DNA of 64,000 nucleotides from CAWDVH01 sp963805705. Lineage in GTDB: Bacteria > Actinomycetota > Actinomycetes > Streptosporangiales > Streptosporangiaceae. Positions 15,624-24,251 of the stretch are shown piece after piece (the first letter of the stretch is position 1; every line of letters begins with the position of its first letter). Both the position numbers and the translations under genes were made by a program. The DNA lies in assembly GCA_963805705.1 (NCBI GenBank), contig CAWDVH010000003.1, forward strand, positions 41,195 through 105,194, read 5' to 3'. The notes under the pieces are model-generated. The model saw only the letters and a program-made list of their open reading frames with translations. It was not told where the DNA came from and searched no databases.

Positions 15624-16708
15624 GTGGTTCCCAGAACAGAACATCCCGGCCGGTGACGGTGCTGCGGTCGGCGGCGGTGCTGCTGGCCGCGTCGGCCGTG
15701 CTGGCCGCCTGCGGCTCCTCGGGCGGCTCGACCAGCTCGGCCTCATCCGGGTCATCGTCGGGCTCTGCCTCCGCGGGCGGGATCAAGACCGGCCTGAAGG
15801 TCTTCGTCATCCCGAAGAACCTCGGCAACCCGTACTTCACCACAGCGGACAGCGCGAAGTCCGGCGGGGCCATCGCCGCGCTGGACGCGCTGGGCGAGAC
15901 CGGGACCGAGACCAGCGGAACCGCCGCGACGCCCGCGTCGCAGATCCCGGCCATCCAGGCGGCGATCACCAAGGGCGCCAATGTCCTGCTGGTGTCCGCC
16001 ACCGACCCGACGGCGCTCTGCCCGACGCTCAACAGCGCCATGCAGAAGGGCATCACGGTCGTCACCTACGACTCCGACGCTCCTACCTGCCGTAACTTGT
16101 TCATCAACCAGGCATCGACCGCGCAGATCGGGACGAGCGAGGTGGACCTGCTGGCCAAGGAGATTAACTCCACCGGGCAGATCGGGATCGTCTCGGCCGC
16201 CGCCTCCGCGACCAACCAGAACGCCTGGATCGGCTTCATGAAGCAGGAGCTGAAGAAGTTCCCGAAGATGCAGCTGGTGTCCACCGTCTACGGTAACGAC
16301 GATCCGACGACCGCTACCCAGGTCACCCAGGGCCTGCTGGAGCAGCACCCGAACCTCAAGGGCATTATCTCGCCGACGACCGTGGGCATCCTGGCCGCCG
16401 CGCAGGTCGTGGACACGCCCAAGTACAAAGGCAAGGTGGCGGTTACCGGCCTCGGTACCCCCGACTCGATGAAGAAGTACGTGGCCGACGGGAGCGTCCA
16501 GGCGTTCGAGCTGTGGAACCCCGCGAACCTCGGCTATCTCGCCGCGTACGCGGCGGTCGAACTCGCCTCCAAGAAGATCACCAGTGCCCAGGGGCAGACG
16601 TTTACCGCGGGCAAGCTCGGGAGCTTCACGGTCGGAGCCGACCACACCATCCTGCTCGGGCCGCCTTTCGTGTTCAACAAGTCCAACATCAGCAACTTCA
16701 ACTTCTGA
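15620..16708 (+). CDS. rhaS: Rhamnose ABC transporter substrate-binding lipoprotein
   Basis: A 362-residue periplasmic-binding-protein family member (Peripla_BP_4, RbsB/RhaS type). It has a lipoprotein signal: a basic N-terminus, a hydrophobic stretch, and lipobox LAAC with Cys at residue 31, followed by a Ser/Gly-rich linker. The mature part begins KVFVIPKNLGNPYF, the typical first strand and sugar-contact loop, and later has YDSDAP and a GLGTPDSMKKYV hinge region. It is anchored outside the membrane and delivers sugar to the permeases. An AAAGGA lies upstream of the ATG at 15620. It matches the RhaS length and position next to rhamnose enzymes. Confidence 0.9.
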   Translation: MSGSQNRTSRPVTVLRSAAVLLAASAVLAACGSSGGSTSSASSGSSSGSASAGGIKTGLKVFVIPKNLGNPYFTTADSAKSGGAIAALDALGETGTETSGTAATPASQIPAIQAAITKGANVLLVSATDPTALCPTLNSAMQKGITVVTYDSDAPTCRNLFINQASTAQIGTSEVDLLAKEINSTGQIGIVSAAASATNQNAWIGFMKQELKKFPKMQLVSTVYGNDDPTTATQVTQGLLEQHPNLKGIISPTTVGILAAAQVVDTPKYKGKVAVTGLGTPDSMKKYVADGSVQAFELWNPANLGYLAAYAAVELASKKITSAQGQTFTAGKLGSFTVGADHTILLGPPFVFNKSNISNFNF

Positions 16709-16743
16709 TCTGAGCGCGGGGGCCGCAGCGCAGGTCGGCAGCG

Positions 16744-16794
16744 CGCAGAGTCGGCAGCAGCGCAGAGTCGGCAGCAGCGCAGAGTCGGCAGCAG
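16744..16794 (+). repeat. Three copies of a 17-bp repeat downstream of the binding-protein gene
   Basis: Unit CGCAGAGTCGGCAGCAG at 16744, 16761 and 16778, with degenerate partial copies on both sides. The 17-bp period is not a multiple of three, so this is noncoding in design. Confidence 0.9.
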
Positions 16795-16854
16795 CGCAAG
16801 GTCCGGCATCAGCGGCGTGCCGTCCGGTCCCCCGCCTCTCTCCATGGTCGTGAC

Positions 16855-16893
16855 TGATCGTGGCGGCATCCGTCGCAAGATCGGCCACGATCA
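16855..16893 (+). terminator. Hairpin between binding-protein and mutarotase genes
   Basis: Arms TGATCGTGGC (16855-16864) and GCCACGATCA (16884-16893) pair perfectly over ten bases around a 19-base loop, with no T-run. It lies 36 bp before the mutarotase ATG. It could attenuate transcription or protect the 3' end of the binding-protein message, allowing higher lipoprotein levels. Confidence 0.5.
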
Positions 16894-16929
16894 CGTACCG
16901 CCCAGCGCACAGTTCAGGAGGTCGCCTCG

Positions 16930-17250
16930 ATGGAGCGCGTCTGCTTTCTGGGCCGGATCCGGCCGGACCGGCTCGATGAGTACCGGGAGCGGCACCGGGA
17001 AGTCTGGCCGGAGATGACCGCCGCGCTGCGCGAGGCGGGCTGGGCCAACTACACCCTCTTCCTGGCCGGCGACGGTCTCCTGGTCGGCTACCTGGAGACT
17101 GACGACTATGCCGCCGCGCTGGAACGGATGGCGCAGACCAGCGTCAACGCCCGCTGGCAGGCGCAGATGCAGTCCTACTTTGCCGACCTCGGCGACCGGC
17201 GGCCCGATGAGGGCTTTCACCGGCTCGCCGAGATCTTCCACCTCGACTGA
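16930..17250 (+). CDS. rhaM: L-rhamnose mutarotase
   Basis: A 106-residue protein, close to the usual 104 of RhaM/RhaU, a ferredoxin-like fold dimer that interconverts alpha- and beta-L-rhamnopyranose so that the isomerase receives its preferred anomer. Signatures seen are the N-terminal GRIRPDRLDEYRERHREVWP with the catalytic-region His, the NYTLFL strand, the YLETDDY segment and the C-terminal LAEIFHLD. An AGGAG lies about nine bases upstream of the ATG. It is cytoplasmic and follows the importer genes after a repeat array and hairpin. Confidence 0.93.
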   Translation: MERVCFLGRIRPDRLDEYRERHREVWPEMTAALREAGWANYTLFLAGDGLLVGYLETDDYAAALERMAQTSVNARWQAQMQSYFADLGDRRPDEGFHRLAEIFHLD

Positions 17251-17251
17251 G

Positions 17252-17329
17252 CCCAGCCGACGAACCCAGCCGACGAACCCAGCTGATCAACCCAGCCGTG
17301 AGGCCCAACGATGAGCCCCAACGATGAGC
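17252..17329 (+). repeat. Six-unit degenerate 13-bp tandem array before rhaI
   Basis: Six contiguous 13-bp units all starting CCCA. Units 1 and 2 are CCCAGCCGACGAA, unit 3 is CCCAGCTGATCAA, unit 4 CCCAGCCGTGAGG, and units 5 and 6 CCCAACGATGAGC. The array starts two bases after the mutarotase stop and ends 33 bp before the rhaI ATG. Confidence 0.85.
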
Positions 17330-17362
17330 GCAACCCAGTCCTGCTGCCGGGAGATGACCTGA

Positions 17363-18529
17363 ATGGCTGACCTGACCGCCGTTAAGAACGCGCTGCGGGC
17401 GCACCGGATCGAGACGCCGTCATGGGCGTTCGGCAACTCCGGGACCAGGTTCAAGGTTTTCGGCCAGCCCGGCGTCCCCCGCACCCCGCCAGAGAAGATC
17501 GATGACGCCGCGCAGGTCCATGCCTTCACCGGGGTGGCGCCGAGCGTCGCCGTGCACATCCCGTGGGACAAGACCGACGACTATGCCGCCCTGGCCGCGC
17601 ACGCCGCCGCGGCCGGGGTGGCGATCGGGACCGTCAACGCGAACGTGTTCCAGGACGAGGACTACCGGCTGGGCAGCGTCGCCAACCCCGACCCGCGGGT
17701 GCGCGCCAAGGCCGTCGCGCACCTGATCGAGTGCATCGACATCATGGACGCCACCGGCTCGCGTGACCTGAAGCTGTGGTTCGCCGACGGCACCAACTAT
17801 CCCGGCCAGGACAGCATCACCGCCCGCCAGAACCGCCTCGCCGATGCCCTCGGGCAGGTCTACCAGCGGCTCGGGCCCAGCCAGCGGATGCTGCTGGAGT
17901 ACAAGCTCTTCGAGCCTTCCTTCTACACCACCGATGTCCCCGACTGGGGCACCTCCCTGCTGCACTGCGTCGCCCTCGGCCCGCAGGCGGCCGTCGTGGT
18001 GGACACCGGCCACCACGCGCCCGGCACCAACATCGAGTTCATCGTCGCCGTCCTGCTGCGCGCCGGGCGGCTCGGCGGCTTCGACTTCAACAGCCGCTTC
18101 TACGCCGACGACGACCTCATGGTCGGCGCGGCCGACCCCTTCCAGCTGTTCCGCATCCTGCACGAAGTCACCCAGGCCGGCGCGCTGGCCCCCGAAGCGG
18201 GGATCGCGTTCATGCTCGACCAGTGCCACAACATCGAGCCCAAGATCCCCGCCCAGATCCGATCGGTGATGAACGTCCAGGAAGCCACGGCCAAGGCACT
18301 GCTGGTCGACTCCGCCGCGCTGGCCACCGCGCAGCAGGAGGGCGACGTGCTCGGCGCCCACGCGGTCCTGATGGACGCTTACAACACCGACGTCCGCCCC
18401 CTGCTCGCCCAGCTGCGCCAGGACATGGGGCTGGACCCCGACCCGGTCGCCGCCTACCATCGCTCCGGCTACGCCGACAAGATCATCAAAGACCGGATCG
18501 GCGGCACGCCCGCCGGCTGGGGAAGCTGA
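17363..18529 (+). CDS. rhaI: L-rhamnose isomerase
   Basis: A 388-residue TIM-barrel isomerase of the Pseudomonas stutzeri/Gram-positive RhaI type rather than the longer E. coli RhaA type. It converts L-rhamnose to L-rhamnulose with divalent metals. Recognisable segments are WAFGNSGTRFKVFGQPG near the N-terminus, KLWFADGTNYPGQDS, the metal-site strand LLEYKLFEPSFYTTDVPDWG, VVDTGHHAPGTNIEF and GFDFNSRFYADDDL. The ATG at 17363 follows a GGAGATG motif. It sits between the mutarotase and the aldolase/dehydrogenase, the natural pathway order. Confidence 0.93.
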   Translation: MADLTAVKNALRAHRIETPSWAFGNSGTRFKVFGQPGVPRTPPEKIDDAAQVHAFTGVAPSVAVHIPWDKTDDYAALAAHAAAAGVAIGTVNANVFQDEDYRLGSVANPDPRVRAKAVAHLIECIDIMDATGSRDLKLWFADGTNYPGQDSITARQNRLADALGQVYQRLGPSQRMLLEYKLFEPSFYTTDVPDWGTSLLHCVALGPQAAVVVDTGHHAPGTNIEFIVAVLLRAGRLGGFDFNSRFYADDDLMVGAADPFQLFRILHEVTQAGALAPEAGIAFMLDQCHNIEPKIPAQIRSVMNVQEATAKALLVDSAALATAQQEGDVLGAHAVLMDAYNTDVRPLLAQLRQDMGLDPDPVAAYHRSGYADKIIKDRIGGTPAGWGS

Positions 18530-18589
18530 CGGCGGGTACGCACAGAGCGAAGGCCAGCTGGCGACGGCTATCCGCAGAAGGAGTAGCAC

Positions 18590-20680
18590 ATGGCCCCGGA
18601 GGTCCGACCAAGCCCGGCGGCACCGCGCGACCCGGGGTCCCCCCCGATACACCCGGAGGTGGCGGCGCTGCTGGCGCGGAGCAACCGGCTGGGCTCCGAC
18701 CCGCGCACCACTAACTACGCCGGCGGAAACACCTCGGTCAAGGCCACGGCCACCGACCCGGCGACCGGGCAGCCGGCCGAGGTGATGTGGGTCAAGGGCT
18801 CAGGCGGCGACCTCGGCACGCTGCGGGCCGGCGGGCTGGCCGTGCTGCGGCTGGACCGGATCCGGGCCCTGACCGGCGTCTACCAGGGAGCCGAGCACGA
18901 GGACGACATGGTGCCGTTGTTCGACTACTGCCTGCACGGCAAGGGCGGCGCGGCACCGTCCATCGACACCGCGATGCACGGGCTGCTGAGTCCCGCGCAT
19001 GTGGATCATCTGCACCCTGACTCCGGGATCGCGCTGGCGGCGGCGTCCGACGGCGAGAGGCTGACCGCCGAATGCTTCGGTGACCGCGTCGCGTGGGTGC
19101 CGTGGCGGCGGCCGGGCTTCCAGCTGGGCCTGGACATCGCCGCCCTGCAGCAGGGCAATCCGGCGGCCATCGGCGTGATACTGGGCGGTCACGGGATCAC
19201 GGCGTGGGGCGCGACGAGCCAGGAGTGCGAGGCACGCTCCCTGGAGATCATCGCGACCGCGCAGCGATTTGCGGACGAGACGGGCAAGGACGAGGCGTTT
19301 GGGCCCTATGTTGAGGAAAACCACCCGCTGCCAGTCGCTGACCGCCGGGCCCGCGCCGCGGCGATCGCGCCGGTCATCCGCGGGCTGGCGTCGACCGACC
19401 GGCCTGCGCTCGGGCACTTCACCGACAATCCCGCCGTGCTGGACTTCCTGGCCAGCCGGGATCATCCGCGGCTGGCCGCCCTCGGCACTTCCTGTCCCGA
19501 CCATTTCCTGCGTACCAAGGTGCGGCCGCTGGTGCTTGACCTGCCGCCGTCGGCTCCGCTGCCGGCCGTGCTCACCCGCCTGCACCAGCTGCACGCCGCC
19601 TACCGCGCGGACTACATCGCCTACTACCAGCGGCATGCCACCGCCTCCTCGCCGCCGATGCGCGGCGCCGATCCCGCGATCGTCCTGGTGCCGGGCGTGG
19701 GGATGTTCAGCTTCGGCACGGACAAGCAGGGCGCGCGGGTAGCCGGCGAGTTCTACCTCAACGCGATCAACGTGATGCGCGGCGCCGAGTCGATGTCCGC
19801 GTACGCCCCGATCAGCGAGGCAGAGAAATTCCGGATCGAGTACTGGGCGCTGGAGGAGGCCAAGCTCGCGCGGCGCCCCGCGCCCAGGGCCCTGGCCGGC
19901 CGGGTGGCCCTGGTGACCGGCGGCGGGTCAGGGATCGGCCGGGCTACCGCCGCGCGCCTGGCCGGCGAGGGCGCGTGCGTGGTGGTCGCCGACCGCGACG
20001 AGGACGCCGGGCGCACGACGGCCGGCGCGCTCGGCTCCGGTGACGTGGCGTGCGCCGTGACCGCGGACGTGACCGACGAGGCCAGCGTCGCGGCGGCGTT
20101 CCGGGCGGCTGCGCTGGCCTTCGGCGGCGTGGACCTGGTGGTCAACAATGCCGGGCTGTCGATCTCGCGGCCGCTGCTGGAGACCACCTCCGCCGACTGG
20201 GATCTGCAGCACCAGGTGATGGCCAGGGGATCCTTCCTGGTGTCCCGCGAGGCGGCGCGGGTGATGCAGGCGCAGGGCCTGGGCGGGGACATCATCTACA
20301 TCTGCAGCAAGAACTCGGTCTTCGCGGGTCCCGACAACGTCGCCTACGGCGCCGCCAAGGCGGACCAGGCGCACCAGGTCCGGCTGCTCGCGGCTGAGCT
20401 CGGAGCGCTGGGCATCCGGGTCAACGGGATCAACCCGGACGGCGTCGTGCGGGGCTCGGGCATCTTCGCGGGCGGCTGGGGCGCCCAGCGGGCCGCGGTG
20501 TACGGCGTGCCCGAGGAAGAGCTCGGCGCGTTCTACGCCCGGCGCACCCTGCTGGGCGCCGAGGTACTGCCCGAGCACGTCGCGGCGGCCGTGGTGGCGC
20601 TGACCGCCGGAGAGCTGCCGCTGACGACGGGCTTGCATATTCCGGTCGACGGCGGCGTGGCGGCCGCGTTCCTGCGCTGA
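18590..20680 (+). CDS. rhaD: Bifunctional rhamnulose-1-phosphate aldolase / lactaldehyde dehydrogenase
   Basis: A 696-residue fusion. Residues 1-430 form a class II aldolase domain with zinc-site His residues in HVDHLHPDSG and in GGHGITAW; it splits L-rhamnulose-1-phosphate into DHAP and L-lactaldehyde. Residues 440-696 form a short-chain dehydrogenase with the NAD motif TGGGSGIG, NNAG, and the catalytic YGAAK (Tyr-x3-Lys). This module oxidises lactaldehyde to lactate in homologous RhaD/RhaE proteins. The length matches the fused family. An AGGAG precedes the ATG at 18590. It lies between isomerase and kinase genes, and the lactate product is served by lutABC downstream. Confidence 0.93.
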   Translation: MAPEVRPSPAAPRDPGSPPIHPEVAALLARSNRLGSDPRTTNYAGGNTSVKATATDPATGQPAEVMWVKGSGGDLGTLRAGGLAVLRLDRIRALTGVYQGAEHEDDMVPLFDYCLHGKGGAAPSIDTAMHGLLSPAHVDHLHPDSGIALAAASDGERLTAECFGDRVAWVPWRRPGFQLGLDIAALQQGNPAAIGVILGGHGITAWGATSQECEARSLEIIATAQRFADETGKDEAFGPYVEENHPLPVADRRARAAAIAPVIRGLASTDRPALGHFTDNPAVLDFLASRDHPRLAALGTSCPDHFLRTKVRPLVLDLPPSAPLPAVLTRLHQLHAAYRADYIAYYQRHATASSPPMRGADPAIVLVPGVGMFSFGTDKQGARVAGEFYLNAINVMRGAESMSAYAPISEAEKFRIEYWALEEAKLARRPAPRALAGRVALVTGGGSGIGRATAARLAGEGACVVVADRDEDAGRTTAGALGSGDVACAVTADVTDEASVAAAFRAAALAFGGVDLVVNNAGLSISRPLLETTSADWDLQHQVMARGSFLVSREAARVMQAQGLGGDIIYICSKNSVFAGPDNVAYGAAKADQAHQVRLLAAELGALGIRVNGINPDGVVRGSGIFAGGWGAQRAAVYGVPEEELGAFYARRTLLGAEVLPEHVAAAVVALTAGELPLTTGLHIPVDGGVAAAFLR

Positions 20681-20723
20681 TGGACAGTTCCGGCGGGCTC
20701 GGGCGGCAGAGGGAGGTTCGCTG

Positions 20724-22250
20724 ATGGCGGCCGTGGCGGTGGCGGCGGTGGACCTGGGCGCATCGTCGGGTCGGGTCATAGTGGGCCGGGTGGCGGCGGG
20801 CGGGTCCAGGTCGGGATCGGGGCCTGGGTCTGGGTCTGGGTTTCGCCGGCTGGAGCTGCATGAGGTGCACAGGTTCCCCAATGCCGGTGTCACGGTGCTA
20901 CAGACGCTGCACTGGGACATCCTGCGGCTGCACGCGGGCGTGCTCGGCGGCCTGCGCGCGGCCGGACGGGAATTCGAGCTGGACAGCGTGGGGATCGATT
21001 CCTGGGGAGTGGACTACGGCCTGCTTGACGCGGACGGCGCCCTGCTCGGTAACCCGGTCCACTACCGCGACGCCCGGACCACCAGCGCGGTCGTCGGCCG
21101 GGTGCTGGCGAAGATCCCGGCGCAGGAGCTGTACGCGGTTACCGGCATCCAGCAGCTGGCGCTCAACACCATCTACCAGCTCGCCGCGGCGGCCGGCACG
21201 CCGCAGCTGCAGGCGGCCCGTACCCTGCTGCTCATCCCTGACCTGCTGGCCTACTGGCTTACCGGGCAGGCCGGCGCGGAGGTCACCAACGCCTCGACCA
21301 CCCAGCTGCTGGAGGCCAGCACGCGGACGTGGGCCGCATCCATCATGGGCCGGGCCGGCATTCCCGCTGGCCTCTTCCCGCCGCTGCGCCAGCCGGGTGC
21401 GGTCATCGGCGACCTGCTGCCGGGCGTGGCCGACGAGACGGGCCTGGGCGGGCGGCCGCGCGGCCCGGTGCCCGTGATCGCCGTCGGCTCGCACGACACG
21501 GCGTCCGCGGTGGCGGGCGTGCCGGCGGCGGGACCCGGCTTCGGCTACATCTGCTGCGGGACCTGGTCGCTGGTCGGCATGGAACTCGACCGGCCGGTGC
21601 TGACCGAGTCCAGCCGGCGAGCCAACTTCAGCAATGAGGCCGGGATCGACGGCACGATCCGGTACCTGCGCAATGTCATGGGCCTGTGGCTGCTGCAGGA
21701 GTCGCTGCGCGAATGGGCGGCGGCGGGCCAGCCCGCCGATCAGGAGCGGCTGCTGGCCGAGGCCGCCCGGCTGCCCGCGCTGCGCTTCGTGATTGACCCG
21801 GACGACCCGGCGTTCCTGCCGCCCGGCGACATGCCATCCCGGATCGCGGCGGCCTGCCGGGCGGCCGGCCAGGCGCCCCCGGCCAGCCCGGCGGAGACCG
21901 TCCGGTGCATCCTGGACAGCCTGGCGCTCGCCTACCGGCGAGCGATCATCGACGCCCAGGCGCTGTCCGGGCGGCACGTGGATACCGTTCACCTGGTCGG
22001 CGGCGGGGCGCGCAATCGGCTGCTGGGCCAGCTCACCGCCGACGCCTGCGGCCTGCCGGTGATAGCCGGGCCGGCCGAGGCGACCGCCATCGGGAACGTC
22101 CTGGTCCAGGCCCGCGCGCTGGGCGCAGCCCCCGATGACCTGGCCGGGATGCGCGCGCTCATCCGGGCCACGCAGCCCCTGCGGCGGTTCGAGCCGGACG
22201 GTGATGGCGCGCGGTGGCGGGCCGCCGCCGGGCGGGTAGCGTCCGGCTGA
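20724..22250 (+). CDS. rhaB: Rhamnulokinase
   Basis: A 508-residue FGGY-family carbohydrate kinase that phosphorylates L-rhamnulose at O1. The N-terminal ATPase motif VDLGASSGRVIVGRV is diagnostic for rhamnulokinases. Later motifs are SWGVDYGLLDADG (substrate site), NASTTQLL and the C-terminal nucleotide-binding HLVGGGARNRLL. Residues 30-45 hold a Ser/Gly-rich insert from a small GGGTCT repeat, another low-complexity expansion in this locus. A GGGAGG lies nine bases before the ATG. It is the last enzyme gene of the main operon; a hairpin at 22268-22286 follows. Confidence 0.92.
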   Translation: MAAVAVAAVDLGASSGRVIVGRVAAGGSRSGSGPGSGSGFRRLELHEVHRFPNAGVTVLQTLHWDILRLHAGVLGGLRAAGREFELDSVGIDSWGVDYGLLDADGALLGNPVHYRDARTTSAVVGRVLAKIPAQELYAVTGIQQLALNTIYQLAAAAGTPQLQAARTLLLIPDLLAYWLTGQAGAEVTNASTTQLLEASTRTWAASIMGRAGIPAGLFPPLRQPGAVIGDLLPGVADETGLGGRPRGPVPVIAVGSHDTASAVAGVPAAGPGFGYICCGTWSLVGMELDRPVLTESSRRANFSNEAGIDGTIRYLRNVMGLWLLQESLREWAAAGQPADQERLLAEAARLPALRFVIDPDDPAFLPPGDMPSRIAAACRAAGQAPPASPAETVRCILDSLALAYRRAIIDAQALSGRHVDTVHLVGGGARNRLLGQLTADACGLPVIAGPAEATAIGNVLVQARALGAAPDDLAGMRALIRATQPLRRFEPDGDGARWRAAAGRVASG

Positions 22251-22267
22251 GGATGCGGCCCGGAACT

Positions 22268-22286
22268 AACCCGGTGGAGCCGGGTT
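22268..22286 (+). terminator. Hairpin after rhamnulokinase gene
   Basis: Arms AACCCGG and CCGGGTT pair perfectly around a five-base loop 18 bp after the stop codon. There is no clear U-tract. It probably ends or attenuates the enzyme operon before lacI, which has its own operator. Confidence 0.5.
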
Positions 22287-22383
22287 CAGCTGCACCCGGC
22301 AAGTTGAGAACCGGATTCACCGGGCTACGGGGGCGGCCGTGCGGCAGGCCCGGGCTCGGCTCGGAGTGAACCTTGGCGAACAT

Positions 22384-22396
22384 TTGACACGTTCCA
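22384..22396 (+). promoter_or_regulatory. LacI-type operator before lacI-lutABC
   Basis: TTGACACGTTCCA, differing at one base from the site at 11438-11450 before the importer. It begins with a -35-like TTGACA, so repressor binding would block promoter access. Located 37 bp before the regulator ATG, it suggests autoregulation. Confidence 0.68.
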
Positions 22397-22432
22397 AGGG
22401 GGGCAACGACACTGACAGGCAGGCCAGAGAGG

Positions 22433-23494
22433 ATGCCGGTGAACGCGCCGATCAGCATTAGGGACGTGGCCGCGCACGCGGGGGTCTCGGTGGGCACCGT
22501 CTCCAACGTGCTGAACCGGCCGGAAATCGTCGCGCGGCCGACCCGTGACCGGGTGCACGCGGCGATTAAGGCGCTGGGCTTTGTCAGGAACGAGTCAGCG
22601 CGCCAGCTGCGGGCCGGGCGCAGCCGCATGATCGGGCTGGTGGTCCTCGACGTGGCGAACCCGTTCTTCACCGACGTCGCCCGCGGGGTCGAGGACGAGG
22701 CCAGCATGGCCGGGCTGTCGGTGATCCTGTGCAACAGCGATGACCAGCTGCCGAAGGAGACCCGCTACCTGGAGCTGCTGGAAGAGCACCGGGTGCAGGG
22801 CATCCTGATCACCCCGGTCGCGGGCGCTGATGAGCGCCTCACCCAGCTACAGCGGCGGGGAACCCCGGTCATTCTCCTCGACAGCCGGTCTGAGTCGGGG
22901 GGACAGTGCTCGGTGGCCGTCGATGACGTGCTCGGCGGCGATGTCGCGCTCTGGCACCTGCTGGAGACCGGCCACGAGAGCATCGCGTTCGTCGGCGGCC
23001 CGCTCAGCCTGCGGCAGGTGGCCGACCGGCACGAGGGGGCGATCCGGGCCCTGCAGCGAGCCGGCGGCGCGGCCAGCGAGCTGCAGCTGATCGAGACACC
23101 GGCACTCAATGTCTCCGCCGGGCAGCGGGCCGGGGCGACGATCGCGGAACTGCCGGCCGGGCAGCGGCCGACGGCGGCCTTCTGCGCGAACGACCTGATC
23201 GCGCTCGGCCTGCTGCAGGAGATGACCAGGCGCCAGATCCGGGTCCCCGAGGACGTCGCGATCGTGGGATACGACGATATCGAGTTCGCCGCCGCGGCGG
23301 CCGTGCCGCTGTCCTCGGTCCGCCAGCCCCGTCAGCAGCTGGGCCGCACCGCCGCTCGGCTGCTGCTGGAAGAGGCACGCAGCCTGCCAGGGCATCAGCA
23401 CCGTCAGGTGATCTTCCAGCCGGAGCTCGAGGTGCGCCGGTCCAGCCAGGCCCGTCCCCGCGCCCTGCGCCGCCCGCGGCAGCGGACGCGGTAA
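22433..23494 (+). CDS. LacI-family transcriptional regulator of the rhamnose regulon
   Basis: A 353-residue LacI repressor. The N-terminal helix-turn-helix reads IRDVAAHAGVSVGTVSNVL with hinge helix near residues 48-60 (NESARQLRAGRS). A type I periplasmic-binding-like effector domain follows, with LVVLDVANPFFTDVARG and the C-terminal VGYDDIEFAAAAAVPL and SSVRQP motifs. It should bind an intermediate of rhamnose breakdown and release the two matching operators. It lies between the enzyme operon and lutABC, with eight bases before lutA, so it is probably co-transcribed with the lactate genes. Confidence 0.9.
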   Translation: MPVNAPISIRDVAAHAGVSVGTVSNVLNRPEIVARPTRDRVHAAIKALGFVRNESARQLRAGRSRMIGLVVLDVANPFFTDVARGVEDEASMAGLSVILCNSDDQLPKETRYLELLEEHRVQGILITPVAGADERLTQLQRRGTPVILLDSRSESGGQCSVAVDDVLGGDVALWHLLETGHESIAFVGGPLSLRQVADRHEGAIRALQRAGGAASELQLIETPALNVSAGQRAGATIAELPAGQRPTAAFCANDLIALGLLQEMTRRQIRVPEDVAIVGYDDIEFAAAAAVPLSSVRQPRQQLGRTAARLLLEEARSLPGHQHRQVIFQPELEVRRSSQARPRALRRPRQRTR

Positions 23495-23501
23495 GGCGGC
23501 G

Positions 23502-24251
23502 ATGATGCGGATCGCCCTGTTCGTGACCTGCCTGGCCGACACGCTGTTCCCCGAGGTGGGCAAGGCCACCGTGACGCTGCTGGAGCGGCTTGGCCACCGG
23601 GTCGACTTCCCGCAGGCGCAGACCTGCTGCGGCCAGATGCACGTCAACACCGGCTACCAGCGGGATGCGCTGCCGCTGATCCGCCACTACGTCGAGACGT
23701 TCGAGCGCTGCGACGTCATCGTCGCCCCGTCCGGCTCGTGCGTGGGCTCGATCCGGCACCAGCACGCGATGGTGGCCAGGCGAGCCGGTGATGAGAAGCT
23801 CGCCCGGCGGGCCGAGTCGGTCGCCAGCCGGACGTTCGAGCTGTCGCAGCTGCTGGTCGACGTGCTCGGGCTGGAAGACGTGGGTGCCTATTACCCGCAC
23901 CGGGTCACCTATCACCCGACCTGCCATTCGCTGCGGCTGCTGCGCGTGGGCGACCGGCCGGTCCGGCTGCTGCGCCAGGTGCGCGGGCTGGAGCTGACCG
24001 AGCTGCCCGATGCGGACGTCTGCTGCGGATTCGGCGGCACGTTCGCGGTGAAGAACGCCGATACCTCGACCGCCATGCTGGCCGACAAGATGCGAAACGT
24101 GCTCGGCACGAGGGCTGAGGCCTGCACGGCTGGTGACAGCTCGTGCCTGATGCATATTGGCGGCGGCCTGTCCCGGCTGCAGACCGGGGTGAAGACGGTG
24201 CACCTCGCCGAGATCCTCGCGTCGACCGGGACGAGCGGCGGGGCGGGATGA
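23502..24251 (+). CDS. lutA: L-lactate utilisation protein LutA (Cys-rich Fe-S oxidoreductase subunit)
   Basis: A 249-residue protein with two CCG domains: TCCGQMHVNTGY near residue 43 and DVCCGFGGTFAVKN near residue 173, the heterodisulfide-reductase-like cysteine motif. LutA acts with LutB and LutC to oxidise L-lactate to pyruvate in the cytoplasm. It starts eight bases after the lacI stop, and its TGA overlaps the lutB ATG (ATGA). Placement in a rhamnose locus fits its role, since the aldolase/dehydrogenase ends in L-lactate. A glycolate-oxidase GlcF-type subunit is excluded by length and by the lutBC neighbours. Confidence 0.93.
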   Translation: MMRIALFVTCLADTLFPEVGKATVTLLERLGHRVDFPQAQTCCGQMHVNTGYQRDALPLIRHYVETFERCDVIVAPSGSCVGSIRHQHAMVARRAGDEKLARRAESVASRTFELSQLLVDVLGLEDVGAYYPHRVTYHPTCHSLRLLRVGDRPVRLLRQVRGLELTELPDADVCCGFGGTFAVKNADTSTAMLADKMRNVLGTRAEACTAGDSSCLMHIGGGLSRLQTGVKTVHLAEILASTGTSGGAG

